Of a DNA stretch of 64,000 bases, positions 10,071 through 20,835 are shown one piece after another. The position numbers were made by a program, and so were the translations under genes. The stretch lies in the NCBI RefSeq assembly GCF_000165395.2, contig NC_010575.1:1101001-1165000 (forward strand). Reading direction: 5' to 3'. The notes beneath the pieces are model-generated. The model had not been told where the DNA came from and made no database searches. It saw nothing but the letters and a program-made list of their open reading frames with translations. Source of the DNA: Babesia bovis T2Bo (Eukaryota; Apicomplexa; Aconoidasida; Piroplasmida; Babesiidae). The stretch's first letter is position 1. Every line of letters begins with the position of its first letter.

Positions 10071-12499
10071 ATGACGATATTGAGTCGCCAGGCACTGCGA
10101 CGTGTATTCGGTGCGTCTGGCCATCGTTTTCTACGTAATAACGGCATTGGTACCGTCAGAGTTCTCCCAGAACACCATCACTTGGGCTCAAGCCTTCCCA
10201 GACAATATGGTACCACAGTGGTACTTGATCTAAGTGCCATACAACCAAAATCTAAACGATTTGTAACAAGTTACCAAGTGCTGGCGGCAAAACCGCCAAC
10301 TGGATTTGGCAAATTCACAAGGAAAGATGATGCAACAGAGGACACAAATAACAAAGAGACTCCAGCAGCATCAGATGACAAAAACCCAAGTGAAAAAGGT
10401 AAAGATAACACAAATGAAACAAAGGATCAAAAGAATGATGATGATCGTAAAGGATTTGGAAGATTAATGGAACCATATACATTGATTATCATAGGCATAG
10501 GGTCAATGCTACTACTGGATGTACTAGATAGCGGTGGATTGCGCAACGAAATAACACTACAAGAGTTCATTGGCAAGTATCTCATGAAGGGACTGGTAGA
10601 ACGTATACAAATAGTGAACAAAGAGTTTTGTAGATGCTCACTGGTTACAGGAGTTGACCATACAATGCCACGAGTAGTCAGCTTTAGAATAGGCTCTTTG
10701 GAAGCTTTCGAGCAGAAGCTAGATGATATACAGGTATGTCCATAACCGGGTTCAACATAATGATGCAGGCGTCCATGGGTATACACCCGCAGGACTATAT
10801 CGGAATACACTACGTCAACGAAGTAAATGTACTGGGAGAATTGAAACATTATATACCCTTCATGGTGGTAATGATGCTGCTTGGATTAGGGCTGCGTAAA
10901 TTGACAGTCAGAAGCACTGGTGGAATGGACCGCTTCTTTAGAATGGGAAAGATGAACATAGTAGATGCCAAGGACGTCAAAGTTGATGTTAAGTTCAAAG
11001 ATGTAGCCGGTATGCACGAAGCTAAAAAGGAGATTAGCGAGTTTGTTGATTTCTTAAAAAACCCAAAGGCATACGAACACTATGGCGCAAAGATACCGAA
11101 GGGAGCACTTCTTTGTGGAGCACCGGGTACAGGTAAAACACTACTGGCAAAGGCCGTAGCAGGTGAAGCGAACGTACCATTTTACTCAATATCAGGAAGT
11201 GATTTCATAGAAGTGTTCGTAGGAGTAGGGCCATCGAGGGTCCGGGATCTATTTGAAAAAGCAAGGAAAAACGCACCAGCAATTGTATTCATTGATGAAA
11301 TTGACGCCGTAGGAAAGAAACGCGCTAAAGGAGGCTTCTCAGCAGGAGCTAACGATGAAAGAGAGAATACACTCAACCAGATACTGGTCGAAATGGACGG
11401 TTTCAAGTCAAGTAGCGGAGTTATAGTACTGGCCGGCACCAACAGAGCGGATATCCTGGACCCAGCTTTAGTGAGGCCGGGAAGATTTGATCGCACAATT
11501 ACTATCAACAAACCGGATCTAGACGAACGGTTTGAAATATTTAAAGTACACCTATCACCAATCAAATTGAACAAGAACCTTGATATGGATGATGTGGCAC
11601 GCAGGCTAGCTGCACTCACACCCAGCTTCGTGGGAGCGGAAATAGCCAACGTGTCAAATGAAGCAGCAATACAGGCAGTTAGGCGCAAGAGCACCGACGG
11701 AGTATCGCTGGCGGATTTTGACGCAGCAATTGAACGTGTTATGGCAGGATTACGTAGGTCCAACGCACTGCTGTCGCCAGCGCAAAAGCTGGCTGTGGCG
11801 TACCACGAAGTGGGACATGCCCTAATCGGATGGTGGCTAGAACATGCGGACCCGGTGCTAAAGGTATCAATCATACCCAGGAGCAGTGGAGCACTAGGAT
11901 TTTCACAACAATTGCCAGATGAAGCCATGCTATTCAGCAGAGAGGCATTACTAGACAAGGTAGCAGTAATGCTAGGAGGACGTGCTGCAGAGGATATATT
12001 TATAGGACGTATTACCACAGGTGCTACAGACGACCTGAACAAAGTAACACGCATGTGCTATGCTTTCGTCTCGCAATGGGGAATGAACCCAGCATTAGGA
12101 TTGGTATCATACCAGCGCGGATCCGGTGATGAACCGGAATTCTATCGCACATATTCCGAAAACACAGCGCAACTCATAGATACCGAAGTAAGGACAATGA
12201 TAGAAAGCCAATACGCACGAGTGAAGAGCATGCTCAGAGAAAAAGCTGAACTTGTACATAAACTGTCTAAGCTACTCTACCAAAGAGAGACCATCACATA
12301 CCACGATATCGCATCGTGCATTGGAGAACGAGAGTTCCCTGTTGAAGAGAAGCTGCGCCCATATGTACTAAGCGGAATTGAAGGAAGGGTTGAACCCATC
12401 AAATTGCCAGAAACTACAGGCGAAGCTATAAACGAAATTAAGGGCACCGAGAAAAGCGATGACAATACCCAAGAGACCAACTCAGAAGTGTCTAAATAA
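10071..12499 (+). CDS. mitochondrial FtsH / m-AAA metalloprotease (2 exons)
   Basis: Exons 10071-10733 and 10769-12499 (35 nt intron) encode 797 residues. A GTG six bases upstream is not the start. The N-terminus (MTILSRQALRRVFG) is a basic, mitochondrial-type presequence, followed by a charged linker. Two membrane segments (PYTLIIIGIGSMLLLDVL; YIPFMVVMMLLGLGL) suggest the m-AAA (AFG3/paraplegin) topology. The AAA domain has Walker A GAPGTGKT (~338), Walker B IVFIDEID, and the second region of homology ending RPGRFDR. The peptidase zinc motif is HEVGH (~567), where most homologs have HEAGH. The enzyme degrades and processes inner-membrane proteins. Confidence 0.93.
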
Positions 12500-12649
12500 A
12501 ATACTAACAGAATGTTAAGTATAATTAGTATATACAGACTATGTCATACACATGTGTTACCCTGTGCGGCAAAAGCAGACTCGCTCTGTAGATACACAAC
12601 CACCCCAAACTAAGATATACAACAACTAAATATTTATACACATCGCAAA

Positions 12650-13262
12650 ATGGCCAAAGACGCCCAAGTTAAAGATGGCTCTGCAGCAGTGGAAGTACCC
12701 GCACTTGAAGTTGTAACAGTGGAGTACTGTCCAAATTGTGGAATGCCGTACGATTTCTGTGATTTTGGCGATAAGTGGGAGACTGGAGAGTGCAGAACTG
12801 AAAGCGCACGCAGGTATCCCGAAATATTTGGCTCACCTGAGGATATAGCGGAGCAATTGCTTAAAATATCAGTATCTCCGCCACCCGTACAACGTAAGAA
12901 GAAGCCAGAAGTAAGGCAGGAAATAACAATACAACGAAGTACGCGATCTAAGCGTAAAATAGTCACAACAATATCTGGTTTGCACTTGTTTGGTAGGTAG
13001 TGGATACCTAATGTAATATCTACGCAGGTGTCAAACTAGAAGTAGCTGCCAAGATGTTCGCAAAACAATTTGCATCCGGTGCTGGAGTAGTAAAGGGAGT
13101 GCCTGGTCAAATGGACCATATAGATTGCCAGGTAAGTTATATACTGTAATTTCTATACAAACATAGGGCGATGTCGAGGACCAAGTCATCGATTTGATAC
13201 TGGCACAGTACCCCGAAATAACACAAGAAGTGATAATAAGGCTACCGTCAAAAGTAAAGTGA
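12650..13262 (+). CDS. DENR: DENR (density-regulated protein), SUI1-domain translation factor (3 exons)
   Basis: Exons 12650-12992, 13028-13131 and 13167-13262 (both introns 35 nt) give 180 residues, close to the family size. The N-terminal segment VEYCPNCGMPYDFCDF carries the zinc-binding cysteines typical of DENR. After a basic linker (QRKKKPEVRQEITIQRSTRS) comes the SUI1 domain: KRKIVTTISGL, then ASGAGVVKG, DHIDCQGDVEDQVIDLIL, matching the eIF1-like fold. DENR works with MCT-1 in recycling 40S subunits and in re-initiation. Without splicing only the first third would be seen. Confidence 0.9.
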
Positions 13263-13348
13263 ACTTTCATGAATTGTACATATGCCGATATGTTGCAAAA
13301 ATTAGAGCGATCGCTGTTTGCGATAGGACTGGACTTGAAAAACGAGAT

Positions 13349-14118
13349 TCAACGAGATGGTGATAAAATTGCGCCCTTTACATGCTGTTCAATATGGAAG
13401 TCCGCGCTATCTTTGCGACATGAAACCATAAGCACCCGGGCCTCGGAAGTAGAGCTCTCGTTAATTAACATGAACACATCGTCAGGTAAAACTAAAATGT
13501 GAGACTGCCTGGGACAGTGTAATCGACTCTTGCCCACAAGGTTAAAGCCATCATAAAATAACTTCCGATCGTCGGACTCAATTACAACAAGGACCATAAC
13601 ACCACGAGTATTGACCATAGGACCAAACCGAGATGATGGGCCTATATGCATAATCCCATAACCAGCTCCACTAGGATGGTTGAAGAGCGGAGTGCAACTG
13701 GCATCACCAAATTCAACACGGGAGTCAGATGAGGCTTCCATAGATGAAGTGTCCAGTACTTGCACAACAGCGGAATCACTAGCATCAGATGTCAACCTAG
13801 ACAAGAGTGACTCGGAAGAATCCTTAATCCTGGTAGCCTCTTTGGGATCACGAGTAAATGAGAAGCGCTCAGTACTATCTTTAGCTGCAGCCTAAATTGG
13901 GAACTATTATGGAACTTACATTTAGTACTAGCCTTAACTTGCGATAGCCTGCCTTTACGAGCACCAGGAACCTTTTGTTGCCGAGGCTGCGATGGTTTTT
14001 TAACAGGCTTAGTAAACGGCTCAGGGTCATCAATCACTTTTATAGGGGAAAATAAAGGCACTGTGCCTTGATTATCACCCTGAGATACACCAGACGATGT
14101 ATATGTACCGTTCGCCAT
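13349..14118 (-). CDS. small protein with C-terminal cupin-like domain; CENP-C/Mif2-like is one possibility (2 exons)
   Basis: Exons 14118-13920 and 13884-13349 give 244 residues. The 35 nt intron keeps the frame; a nearer AG acceptor would run into a stop. The N-terminal ~70 residues are basic and Pro-rich (KKPSQPRQQKVPGARKGR). The C-terminal ~110 residues alternate short strands: GYGIMHIGPSSRFGP, GVMVLVVIES, PRQSHILVLPDDVFMLIN, EARVLMVSC. This resembles the C-terminal cupin of CENP-C/Mif2 ('PRG..Y.I.N.S..EA.L'). No CENP-C signature motif was found, so the assignment is weak. It converges with DENR across an 86 bp gap. Confidence 0.5.
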
Positions 14119-14673
14119 TAAGCGCTCCCTTAGCGATAGATGGGTACCCGAACGCTTCGATGAACCTAATTGTCATTCTTACACACATGTTTTACATACC
14201 TCGGGCCCTGTTGGACGCCGTAACAGACACCATGGTTGCTACGAGCGGAACTTGCTACACAGTTTTACCGAAACAGATAGAAATCATACTAGACCAATGT
14301 ATATACTAATCAGATTCTGGTTTTAAAGTCTATCATGCCGTATACGATACCGACGGAGGGCAATGCCTAATAGCATACACCCTCTATACGGCGCGCCATT
14401 GTAACAGCGGAGAAAACTAAGTCACTTGGCAAAAGTGCCACAAGTGAAACAGTATTTATATAAATAATTGGACACTGCACTATACTTGTGTAACGTTTTA
14501 TCGCCAGGATACCATATCAACTGGGAACAAAGTCATACGCAAGGTAAGTGACCAGTTCAGCCGAATGTATACAGCTGTTAATACTATCATATATATGTTG
14601 TAAAATAAGTGTACGTGTTATATATATCCTGGCAACCTATGCCGTATTACTACCGGGATAATTCAATTACAGA
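14119..14673. promoter_or_regulatory. divergent intergenic region with probable 5' UTR intron
   Basis: This 555 bp region feeds the cupin gene (minus) and the 14674 gene (plus). GTAAGTG at 14544 and TTACAG ending at 14672 would form a 129 nt intron ending just before the ATG at 14674. The splice sites are strong, but transcription evidence would be needed. Confidence 0.4.
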
Positions 14674-15066
14674 ATGGAAGCAGCTGTACTAAGAATAGCA
14701 AGGCGTTCTTTTGGCTCGATTGCCAATACTGCAAGGAATACCCCTGCAGATGCAGTTACAGGGTCAAAATACGAATCGTCAAAATGCCTGGCAAAGGTAT
14801 ACCCAGTTGAAGGTGTATGGAGAGCACCACGTAAATTGCCATACACAAAGGAAGAGTTTGACAGAGCTTACCCACCATCGTACAAGGGTATGCGTATAGG
14901 ACTGCCAGAGTCTGGCACATTCCAAGCACAGTACATCGATCCCAAATTCGACGAAATGTCACCACTGGTGTGGTCATCCATCATGATGGCACCCATCATC
15001 ATTTGGGGAGCTATAGAAACATACTACCACTACTTCCCGCAAAAACCAGGCAGCGGACACCATTAA
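14674..15066 (+). CDS. small mitochondrial-type membrane protein, unrecognised
   Basis: A single open frame of 130 residues. The N-terminus (MEAAVLRIARRSFGSIANTA) is an amphipathic basic helix like a mitochondrial presequence. A membrane segment lies near residues 92-112 (SPLVWSSIMMAPIIIWGAIE), followed by a short His/Tyr-rich tail. This layout is common in accessory subunits of the respiratory chain and ATP synthase, which in Apicomplexa are often lineage-specific. That role is inferred from size and layout only. The gene is oriented towards the next minus-strand gene, with stops 30 bp apart. Confidence 0.65.
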   Translation: MEAAVLRIARRSFGSIANTARNTPADAVTGSKYESSKCLAKVYPVEGVWRAPRKLPYTKEEFDRAYPPSYKGMRIGLPESGTFQAQYIDPKFDEMSPLVWSSIMMAPIIIWGAIETYYHYFPQKPGSGHH

Positions 15067-15095
15067 ACAAACTAATAATATAAATTACAAATATG

Positions 15096-16910
15096 TTACA
15101 CAGATATATAACGCTTGGGAGTGTCGCGAGATGAGGAATTCGAATTCCCGTGCTCAGGCAAAGCATCAGTGTCCTTTTCGCGAGGTGTACGAGGAGTGTG
15201 ATGCTCAACAGACCATACAAGAGAATCCGACTCCTCAAGAGCATCAACCATCAACTCATCCTCGGTCAACCTGGCTGAACTTGGAACAAAAGATGATACA
15301 TCATCTACGGGGCACTCCACTGGACGTCCCTCGTTAACAATAGGCATGTTCACACCACCTGCAAAACGCTTAGGGTTACGACCAACCTCAACAAGGTAGT
15401 CATTGAAACGTCTAGCAGGCTTGATAGATCTGCCAGATGATGTGATTTGACGTTTAGAAGATTCCTTAGCAGCGCCTTCAACATGGACATGTTGGTCCCT
15501 TCTTGAACTTACAGCCTCCTCAGTCCGTTCTACAGGTGCCTGAACCTTCATTTCAACGTCGGGTACCACAACACTGGTGGCCTGATTATCAACCTCCGGT
15601 GCCTTGTCTTGAGGTACAACAACAGTTTTTTCAGCAACAGGCTTCACAGAGCGACTTGATGCAGAGCTGTTAACCTCAGAAGTAACAGCAGTGTCATCCT
15701 GCTGCTCGCTCCTAGACCTGGTTCTGCACTTTTCCCTAACTCCAGAAGTAACCTGATTCTTGTGGATCAAAAGAGCCTGCTTAAAAACACCAAATTGGTG
15801 TGTTAATTCCCAAAGCATGGGGATATTGAAAAAAGGTAATGTACTAATAGATGTTGGAGGGTTCCTAGACTGAAGGATTGACCTGTAGCGAACAGGGTCC
15901 TGACGATATACACGCCTAATTAAATCCAATAAAGCACTCCTACCCTTAGCACCCAATTGACGGTTAAATCCAGGATGCCACTCAATAGAATCGAGGTCTT
16001 CATCGTAAACAGTAAGGTTCACTGGCAAGACTTCCTGAGTTGTTACGGGAACACGGCGAGGTGGCACAGGTCTTGTAGCATTGGCGCGAGTTCTCTTTGC
16101 CCTCTTACCAGAAGTGCGCTTCTTAGCAGCAGGCCTGCTACGAACCTGCCTGTAAACAGGTGCCGCAATAGGCTCAGGAGCCAAGTCCATTGGAACCTGA
16201 ATGACTAATGAGCGAGCAAGTTCCTCATTGTGGTCATCGGGAGTATCAGGGATGCCACAAATCATATCAACAATAGAAACCGAAGTGGGATCAGATTCAG
16301 TGTCACTCTCAACACTCAAATCAGTCAAAGTGGTAAAGTCAAATTCAACCTCATTCAGATCGAAATGGTCATCATCAACTGCAGTGTTAACATTGCTCAC
16401 GAACTCATAACTGTAAAATCCATGATCCAAGTCATAAGCACGAGGAACTGCAAATCGCTGGAAAACCGAACTGTACAAACCAGAGCATCTCTGCTGAGAC
16501 AAGCCACCCATGGAAGAATGCTTGAAGTGACGGAAATGAGCTGGCTGCTTCTCATGAACAATAGTGCCATTGCTAACACCATTCATTGAAAAGCTTTGAG
16601 AAAATGGATTCGTTTGAAAATCCAATTCAGATAATGTAGTACTGCATTTGTTTAATTTGGGAGATTCACACACCTTGCTAGATACGTTGAACCTGGAACC
16701 ATCCTTGTATACAGAGCCAACCATGCCCTTGAGGCTGCCGTTTAAATCCTCATGAGAAAAGGACACGCAACGAGTTTCACAACTCAAGCCACTGTCAACC
16801 GAAAAGACGTCACTGGATGAACTGGATTGGTAACCAGTACCATGGCAAGCATAACAACATTGCATCTGCTGAGAAGAGTCGCCGAATTCCATGGTGGTGA
16901 ATAACTGCAT
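15096..16910 (-). CDS. unrecognised 604-residue, probably nuclear protein
   Basis: A single open frame without introns, starting at ATG 16910. Residues 1-250 are Ser/Asp-rich and disordered in appearance, with CCYACHGTG near the start. A basic block (KKRTSGKRAKRTRANATRP, ~260-285) looks like a nuclear localisation signal. A compact, probably folded segment (~300-380) contains WHPGFNRQLGAKGRSALLDL and RYRSILQSRNPP. The remainder is Ser/Glu/Val-rich with a second basic patch near ARRFNDYLVEVGRNPKRF. I do not recognise a domain. A regulatory or chromatin role is possible, but nothing here proves it. Confidence 0.6.
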   Translation of the reverse strand: MQLFTTMEFGDSSQQMQCCYACHGTGYQSSSSSDVFSVDSGLSCETRCVSFSHEDLNGSLKGMVGSVYKDGSRFNVSSKVCESPKLNKCSTTLSELDFQTNPFSQSFSMNGVSNGTIVHEKQPAHFRHFKHSSMGGLSQQRCSGLYSSVFQRFAVPRAYDLDHGFYSYEFVSNVNTAVDDDHFDLNEVEFDFTTLTDLSVESDTESDPTSVSIVDMICGIPDTPDDHNEELARSLVIQVPMDLAPEPIAAPVYRQVRSRPAAKKRTSGKRAKRTRANATRPVPPRRVPVTTQEVLPVNLTVYDEDLDSIEWHPGFNRQLGAKGRSALLDLIRRVYRQDPVRYRSILQSRNPPTSISTLPFFNIPMLWELTHQFGVFKQALLIHKNQVTSGVREKCRTRSRSEQQDDTAVTSEVNSSASSRSVKPVAEKTVVVPQDKAPEVDNQATSVVVPDVEMKVQAPVERTEEAVSSRRDQHVHVEGAAKESSKRQITSSGRSIKPARRFNDYLVEVGRNPKRFAGGVNMPIVNEGRPVECPVDDVSSFVPSSARLTEDELMVDALEESDSLVWSVEHHTPRTPREKDTDALPEHGNSNSSSRDTPKRYISV

Positions 16911-17280
16911 TTAAAGTATTAACCAATGAGAAGGGTGATAATAGTATCGGTATTTTACAACGGTAAATATTAAAACCAAAAGAAATCTACTGCATTAAAG
17001 GGTTTTAGACAGCCAACTGTACATGAGAAAAGCTCCAGGGATAAAACAAAGATGTTTACAAAAGGAGCATAAACAACACAAATCGTCCTACTTACTCCCT
17101 TTTAAAGATGTTCATCCAGAGTAATATGCAACGACATTAAATTCCAATATAATACAAATATCCAATGATGCTTCTCCTATGTAAAAAAAGTAGACACAAT
17201 AACTAATATCCACAAGATAACCTTATACAATAAGCGAATAATAATCCTCTATTTTGCACCCTTGGCTTAATAAAGAACAA
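16911..17280. other. intergenic, upstream of the 604-residue gene
   Basis: This AT-rich leader and promoter of the minus-strand gene at 15096-16910 has no credible open frame. Confidence 0.5.
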
Positions 17281-17530
17281 TTGAGATCCACAAGAAACTA
17301 TACGAGCAAAAGCACGTGGTCCTTGTGATGGGACTAAATTATATTGACTATTGTGCCTTTGCACAATTAATGAATGCAAATGTTAGACGTGCAACCATCG
17401 TGCTGCATCCTCGTCTAAATGTGTCTCCTGGCAAGGGCAAGACACGAGAGGTGCACTCACTCGTGCACCAAGGTAGACCAATACGACCTTGGTTTTTCAG
17501 GCATTATATTGGTCTACCTTGTGTTTTTTT
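17281..17530 (+). ncRNA. candidate structured non-coding RNA gene
   Basis: A chain of perfect inverted repeats lies in a relatively GC-rich island within AT-rich DNA: 17350-17356/17361-17367 (ATTGTGC, 4-nt loop), 17383-17389/17412-17418 (TTAGACG), 17421-17426/17440-17445 (GTGTCT), 17450-17456/17463-17469 (GGTGCAC, 6-nt loop), and a 15 bp stem at 17469-17483/17507-17521. A run of seven T at 17524-17530 directly follows the last stem, as in an RNA polymerase III terminator. A further pair (CACCT/AGGTG, 17565-17585) lies beyond. No family was identified; RNase P or MRP RNA, SRP RNA and telomerase RNA are unproven options. Strand is inferred from the T-run. Confidence 0.5.
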
Positions 17531-18900
17531 CAACCTGAAGCTATTCAATTTGCAAGTGCAAAGACACCTGTCGGGCCGGAAGGTGAATCGTTGAGAACAG
17601 TCCATCCACAAACCATACAACAACCCTGAATGTCCATATCCATGCTTTACTTATTATTAAGCAATATATAGTGGGTTATTCACTAAGATGTGTATATGAT
17701 CAAGCCTGGTTTGCCATATAGTGGTTCTATGTGTAAGATTTAACAAAGCTCCATCCCCTGTGCTATATGATTACACATCAGACACGATTATTTTTAGGTG
17801 CATAGAGAAATTGAATGAGTTGTACATTCTGTGCATCGCATTTGCTTCTTGCTATATAAACGTTCCTGCGAGCAACGAGTCTTCTTGATGTTGCTTTGAT
17901 TCCACTGTAACCCTAACAAGTTAACCCATATACGCTTAGTATAACTATGATAGTGTATATTATGGACTTATAGCAATGGCTCAGTGGAATACCGTAGTTG
18001 TTATTACGAAGAAACACCTACATATCGATAAGCATCTTCTATAGAGCAAACGCGCCAATATACCAACCAATATAAAATTAAATCAACAAAAAATATGTAA
18101 TATAGATGAACGTATCTCCGCCATATTCATATTTTTCGCTACCAAGACTTGCAGCGATGGCAACGAAAGAATAGCCTTTATACCCAAGTATAAAGAGACA
18201 GTAGCATTCAACACATTAAATCAACTTATATCTATACCATAACATATAAGAATCACCATTCATTGCACGTTTTCAGAAATTACAGACGGTATATACCTAC
18301 TGTGGCCACACCGGTTCAGATGTTACCATAAAGAGCAGATAGACAACTGTAGATATTTGTCTAACTGTAAATGCCTTTTCAAACACATTGGGCGCAACTA
18401 AAGTGAACAAACAAAAGACTCTGAAGATATTGGGTATCCCACAAGAATCATGTATGTCTTAAGCGCAATGGTATACAGACATGATTCAAATAACAACCCA
18501 GTGTAACCTCCGTTAATATATGTGAAGTATTTGTTAATTAAATATAAAATTCAGACAATAATACCTATAAAGAAGACGAGATTATACCAAATATAACATA
18601 GTTGTCGCTCGTCTCCAAACAACCCAAGACGTTTATTATCACTCGGATTTATGACCCGTTCACATGCAAGATAATAATAATTGCAATGCCAAGGATTGAA
18701 ATGTTTTAAATATGATTGACTTTGCATGTGTAGTCAGTCGAGGCGGAGTAGTACTCTGGAGCCAAACGTTCGACCACGGATTTCAGCAAGGGAACAAGCA
18801 AAATGGACGAAATACCGTAAATAAATTGATTGAAGATGTTATTTTGGAGGTAAGATATAAACAGTAACTCAGGGACTTTTTTGTCATCGTTTGAAAACAA
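17531..18900. other. long gene-poor gap
   Basis: About 1.4 kb of AT-rich DNA upstream of the SRP receptor gene. No coding frame is convincing; a short minus-strand frame at 18706-18900 lacks an ATG. It probably holds the promoter of the SRP receptor gene and flanks of the candidate RNA. Confidence 0.5.
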
Positions 18901-20746
18901 ATGATACTATGTGTTTATATTACCAATAATGTTGTTGCTCTTTGGTCGTAAAATGGAATACATTAAGTGTGTGGCGGGTTGTAACCAAGTATTGTATTTT
19001 TAATATTTAACCGTTGCGATGTCTTTATGTCCTGTAGCCGCTTGAATAGACATTACATTCTTCTCGTGTCTTATTTGATGATTCATTTAACAAAGAGTGT
19101 ATTATATTTTTTAATGAATCTAATTACAATTGAGTAACCGTTTGCTAGGAACGCGGAGCCAACCAACAAGCTAGTGTAGATGGACTTAACCTAAGATGGA
19201 GGGTCATGCACTCAATAGATGCTGTTATGTACATCATATACCAGGTAGATTGTAAAACAAAAGCCTCATCATTTAACAGGGAATTCAAAACTCGCAATGT
19301 TTGGATGAATTCTTAGAAACAGCAGCGCAGCGGTTTGTCAAGCGAGTGAAAAAACACCATGAGTCAATTACTAACATCAACTGGATAACAGATGAATTGG
19401 GATTTGAATACGATTCTGAATTTGCTGAGATGTTATACAAGATTGGCTCAAAAACCGTATTATCGCAGCCTGTATCGTCACAGGAGCAGGCACAATCAAA
19501 AGGTACTACCGTCAAAAAGCAAGACAGTAGTAATAAGCATGAAAAATTGAGACGTGAATGGGGATTCAAGGAAGTTGTATCTAAAAAGGATATCGATGCA
19601 CTTGATTACTCAACAGATAAGGAACCAAAGGTGAAAATAACAGAACCAGATGTTACTTCCACAATCACCCCCGAGGATCATAAACCCAAAGGCTTCGGAA
19701 GCCTCTTAGACGGAGCACGTAACACACTATCTAAATTATTCCTTCGCAAAAAAAATGAGGTAGAATCAAAAGTTAAAGAAGCAGATAATACGCCAAGTAG
19801 ACCAAGCGTATTGGACACCTTCTCACAGATGGTCCTGAAATATGCAGGAAACATGGTGCTAACGCCAGAAGTTATAGAAGAACCTCTGAAGGAATTGAAA
19901 TTAAACCTAAATACCAAAAATGTAGCTAATGATATATCTACAATGATTTGCGACTCGATTTCAGCCGGACTCGTTGGAAAGAAAACAGCATCCCTAAAGT
20001 CAGTGTCTGCAACTGTAAGAGAAGCTTTGGAGGATGCGGTAAGGCGCATATTGACACCAAAAGAACCGATCAACCTACTTCGCAACGTGTCAGAAGCTAA
20101 AGCACGAGGAGAAGTTTACTCCGTCCTTTTCCTTGGAGTCAATGGAGTTGGAAAGTCAACCAGCCTAGCCAAAGTCACATACCTCCTGAAGTGTAACGGC
20201 TTTAAAGTCATGCTTATCGCGTGTGATACTTTCAGGTCGGGAGCAGTGGAGCAACTAAAGATACACGCAGACAAACTTGGAGTTGAACTGTTCGAAAGGG
20301 GATATGGTAAAGACCCATCGGCAATATGCCGCGAAGGGTTGAAACATGCTAGGGCAAATTCTTACGATGCCGTACTCATAGATACAGCAGGACGTATGCA
20401 AGATAATGAACCGTTAATGACCGCACTGGCGAAACTTATACACGTAAATAACCCACACCTACTCCTATTCGTAGGTGAGGCGCTGGTGGGAAACGATGCT
20501 GTAGACCAACTGCGCAAGTTCAACCAAGCTATACAAAAAATGGGAGACTCAAGCGATGAATTACGTGGAAGGAAAATCGACGGTATCGTCCTCACCAAAT
20601 TTGACACTGTAGACGACAAGGTTGGAGCAGCGCTTTCCATGTGCTACATCACAGGACAGCCCGTAGTGTTTGTAGGAACTGGGCAAACGTACACCAACCT
20701 GGCAAAATTGGAAATAGACGACGTCGTACGCGCATTAACTAAATAA
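18901..20746 (+). CDS. SRPRA: signal recognition particle receptor alpha subunit (SR-alpha, FtsY family), 4 exons
   Basis: Exons 19149-19244 and 19280-20746 are well supported (35 nt intron, phase 0). Two upstream mini-exons, 18901-18947 and 19038-19065, keep frame and extend the N-terminus as MILCVYITNNVVALWS then RLNRHYILL, resembling the SR-alpha longin-like start (family 'F..GG.VLW' and 'LLQER'). The total is 545 residues. The GTPase domain has GVNGVGKSTSLAK (G1), DTFRSGAVEQL, DTAGRMQDNEPLM (G3) and TKFDTVDDK (G4), plus the SR-specific LFVGEALVGNDAVDQ. It docks ribosome-SRP complexes at the ER. The GTPase assignment is firm; the first two exons are tentative because their introns are 90 and 83 nt. 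Confidence 0.85.
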
Positions 20747-20835
20747 ATATCTGTAATAAAAGTAAAAATAACAAGCATAGACAAATTAGACACTGATGTC
20801 GATATTATCGAAAATGCAGACATTCCCGCAACCAA

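Noticed and set aside
17316..17594. 92-codon open frame in the 2 kb gap
   Set aside because: It covers the chain of perfect hairpins, has no recognisable domain and is better explained as RNA sequence.
18700..18800. GTTCGAC sequence resembling a tRNA T-arm
   Set aside because: No acceptor, D or anticodon arms could be paired around it; no tRNA gene was found in the window.
18706..18900. Minus-strand frame of 64 codons with a hydrophobic stretch
   Set aside because: No ATG in frame, and the only upstream exon I could join needs an atypical 48 nt intron and overlaps the likely first exon of the SRP receptor gene.
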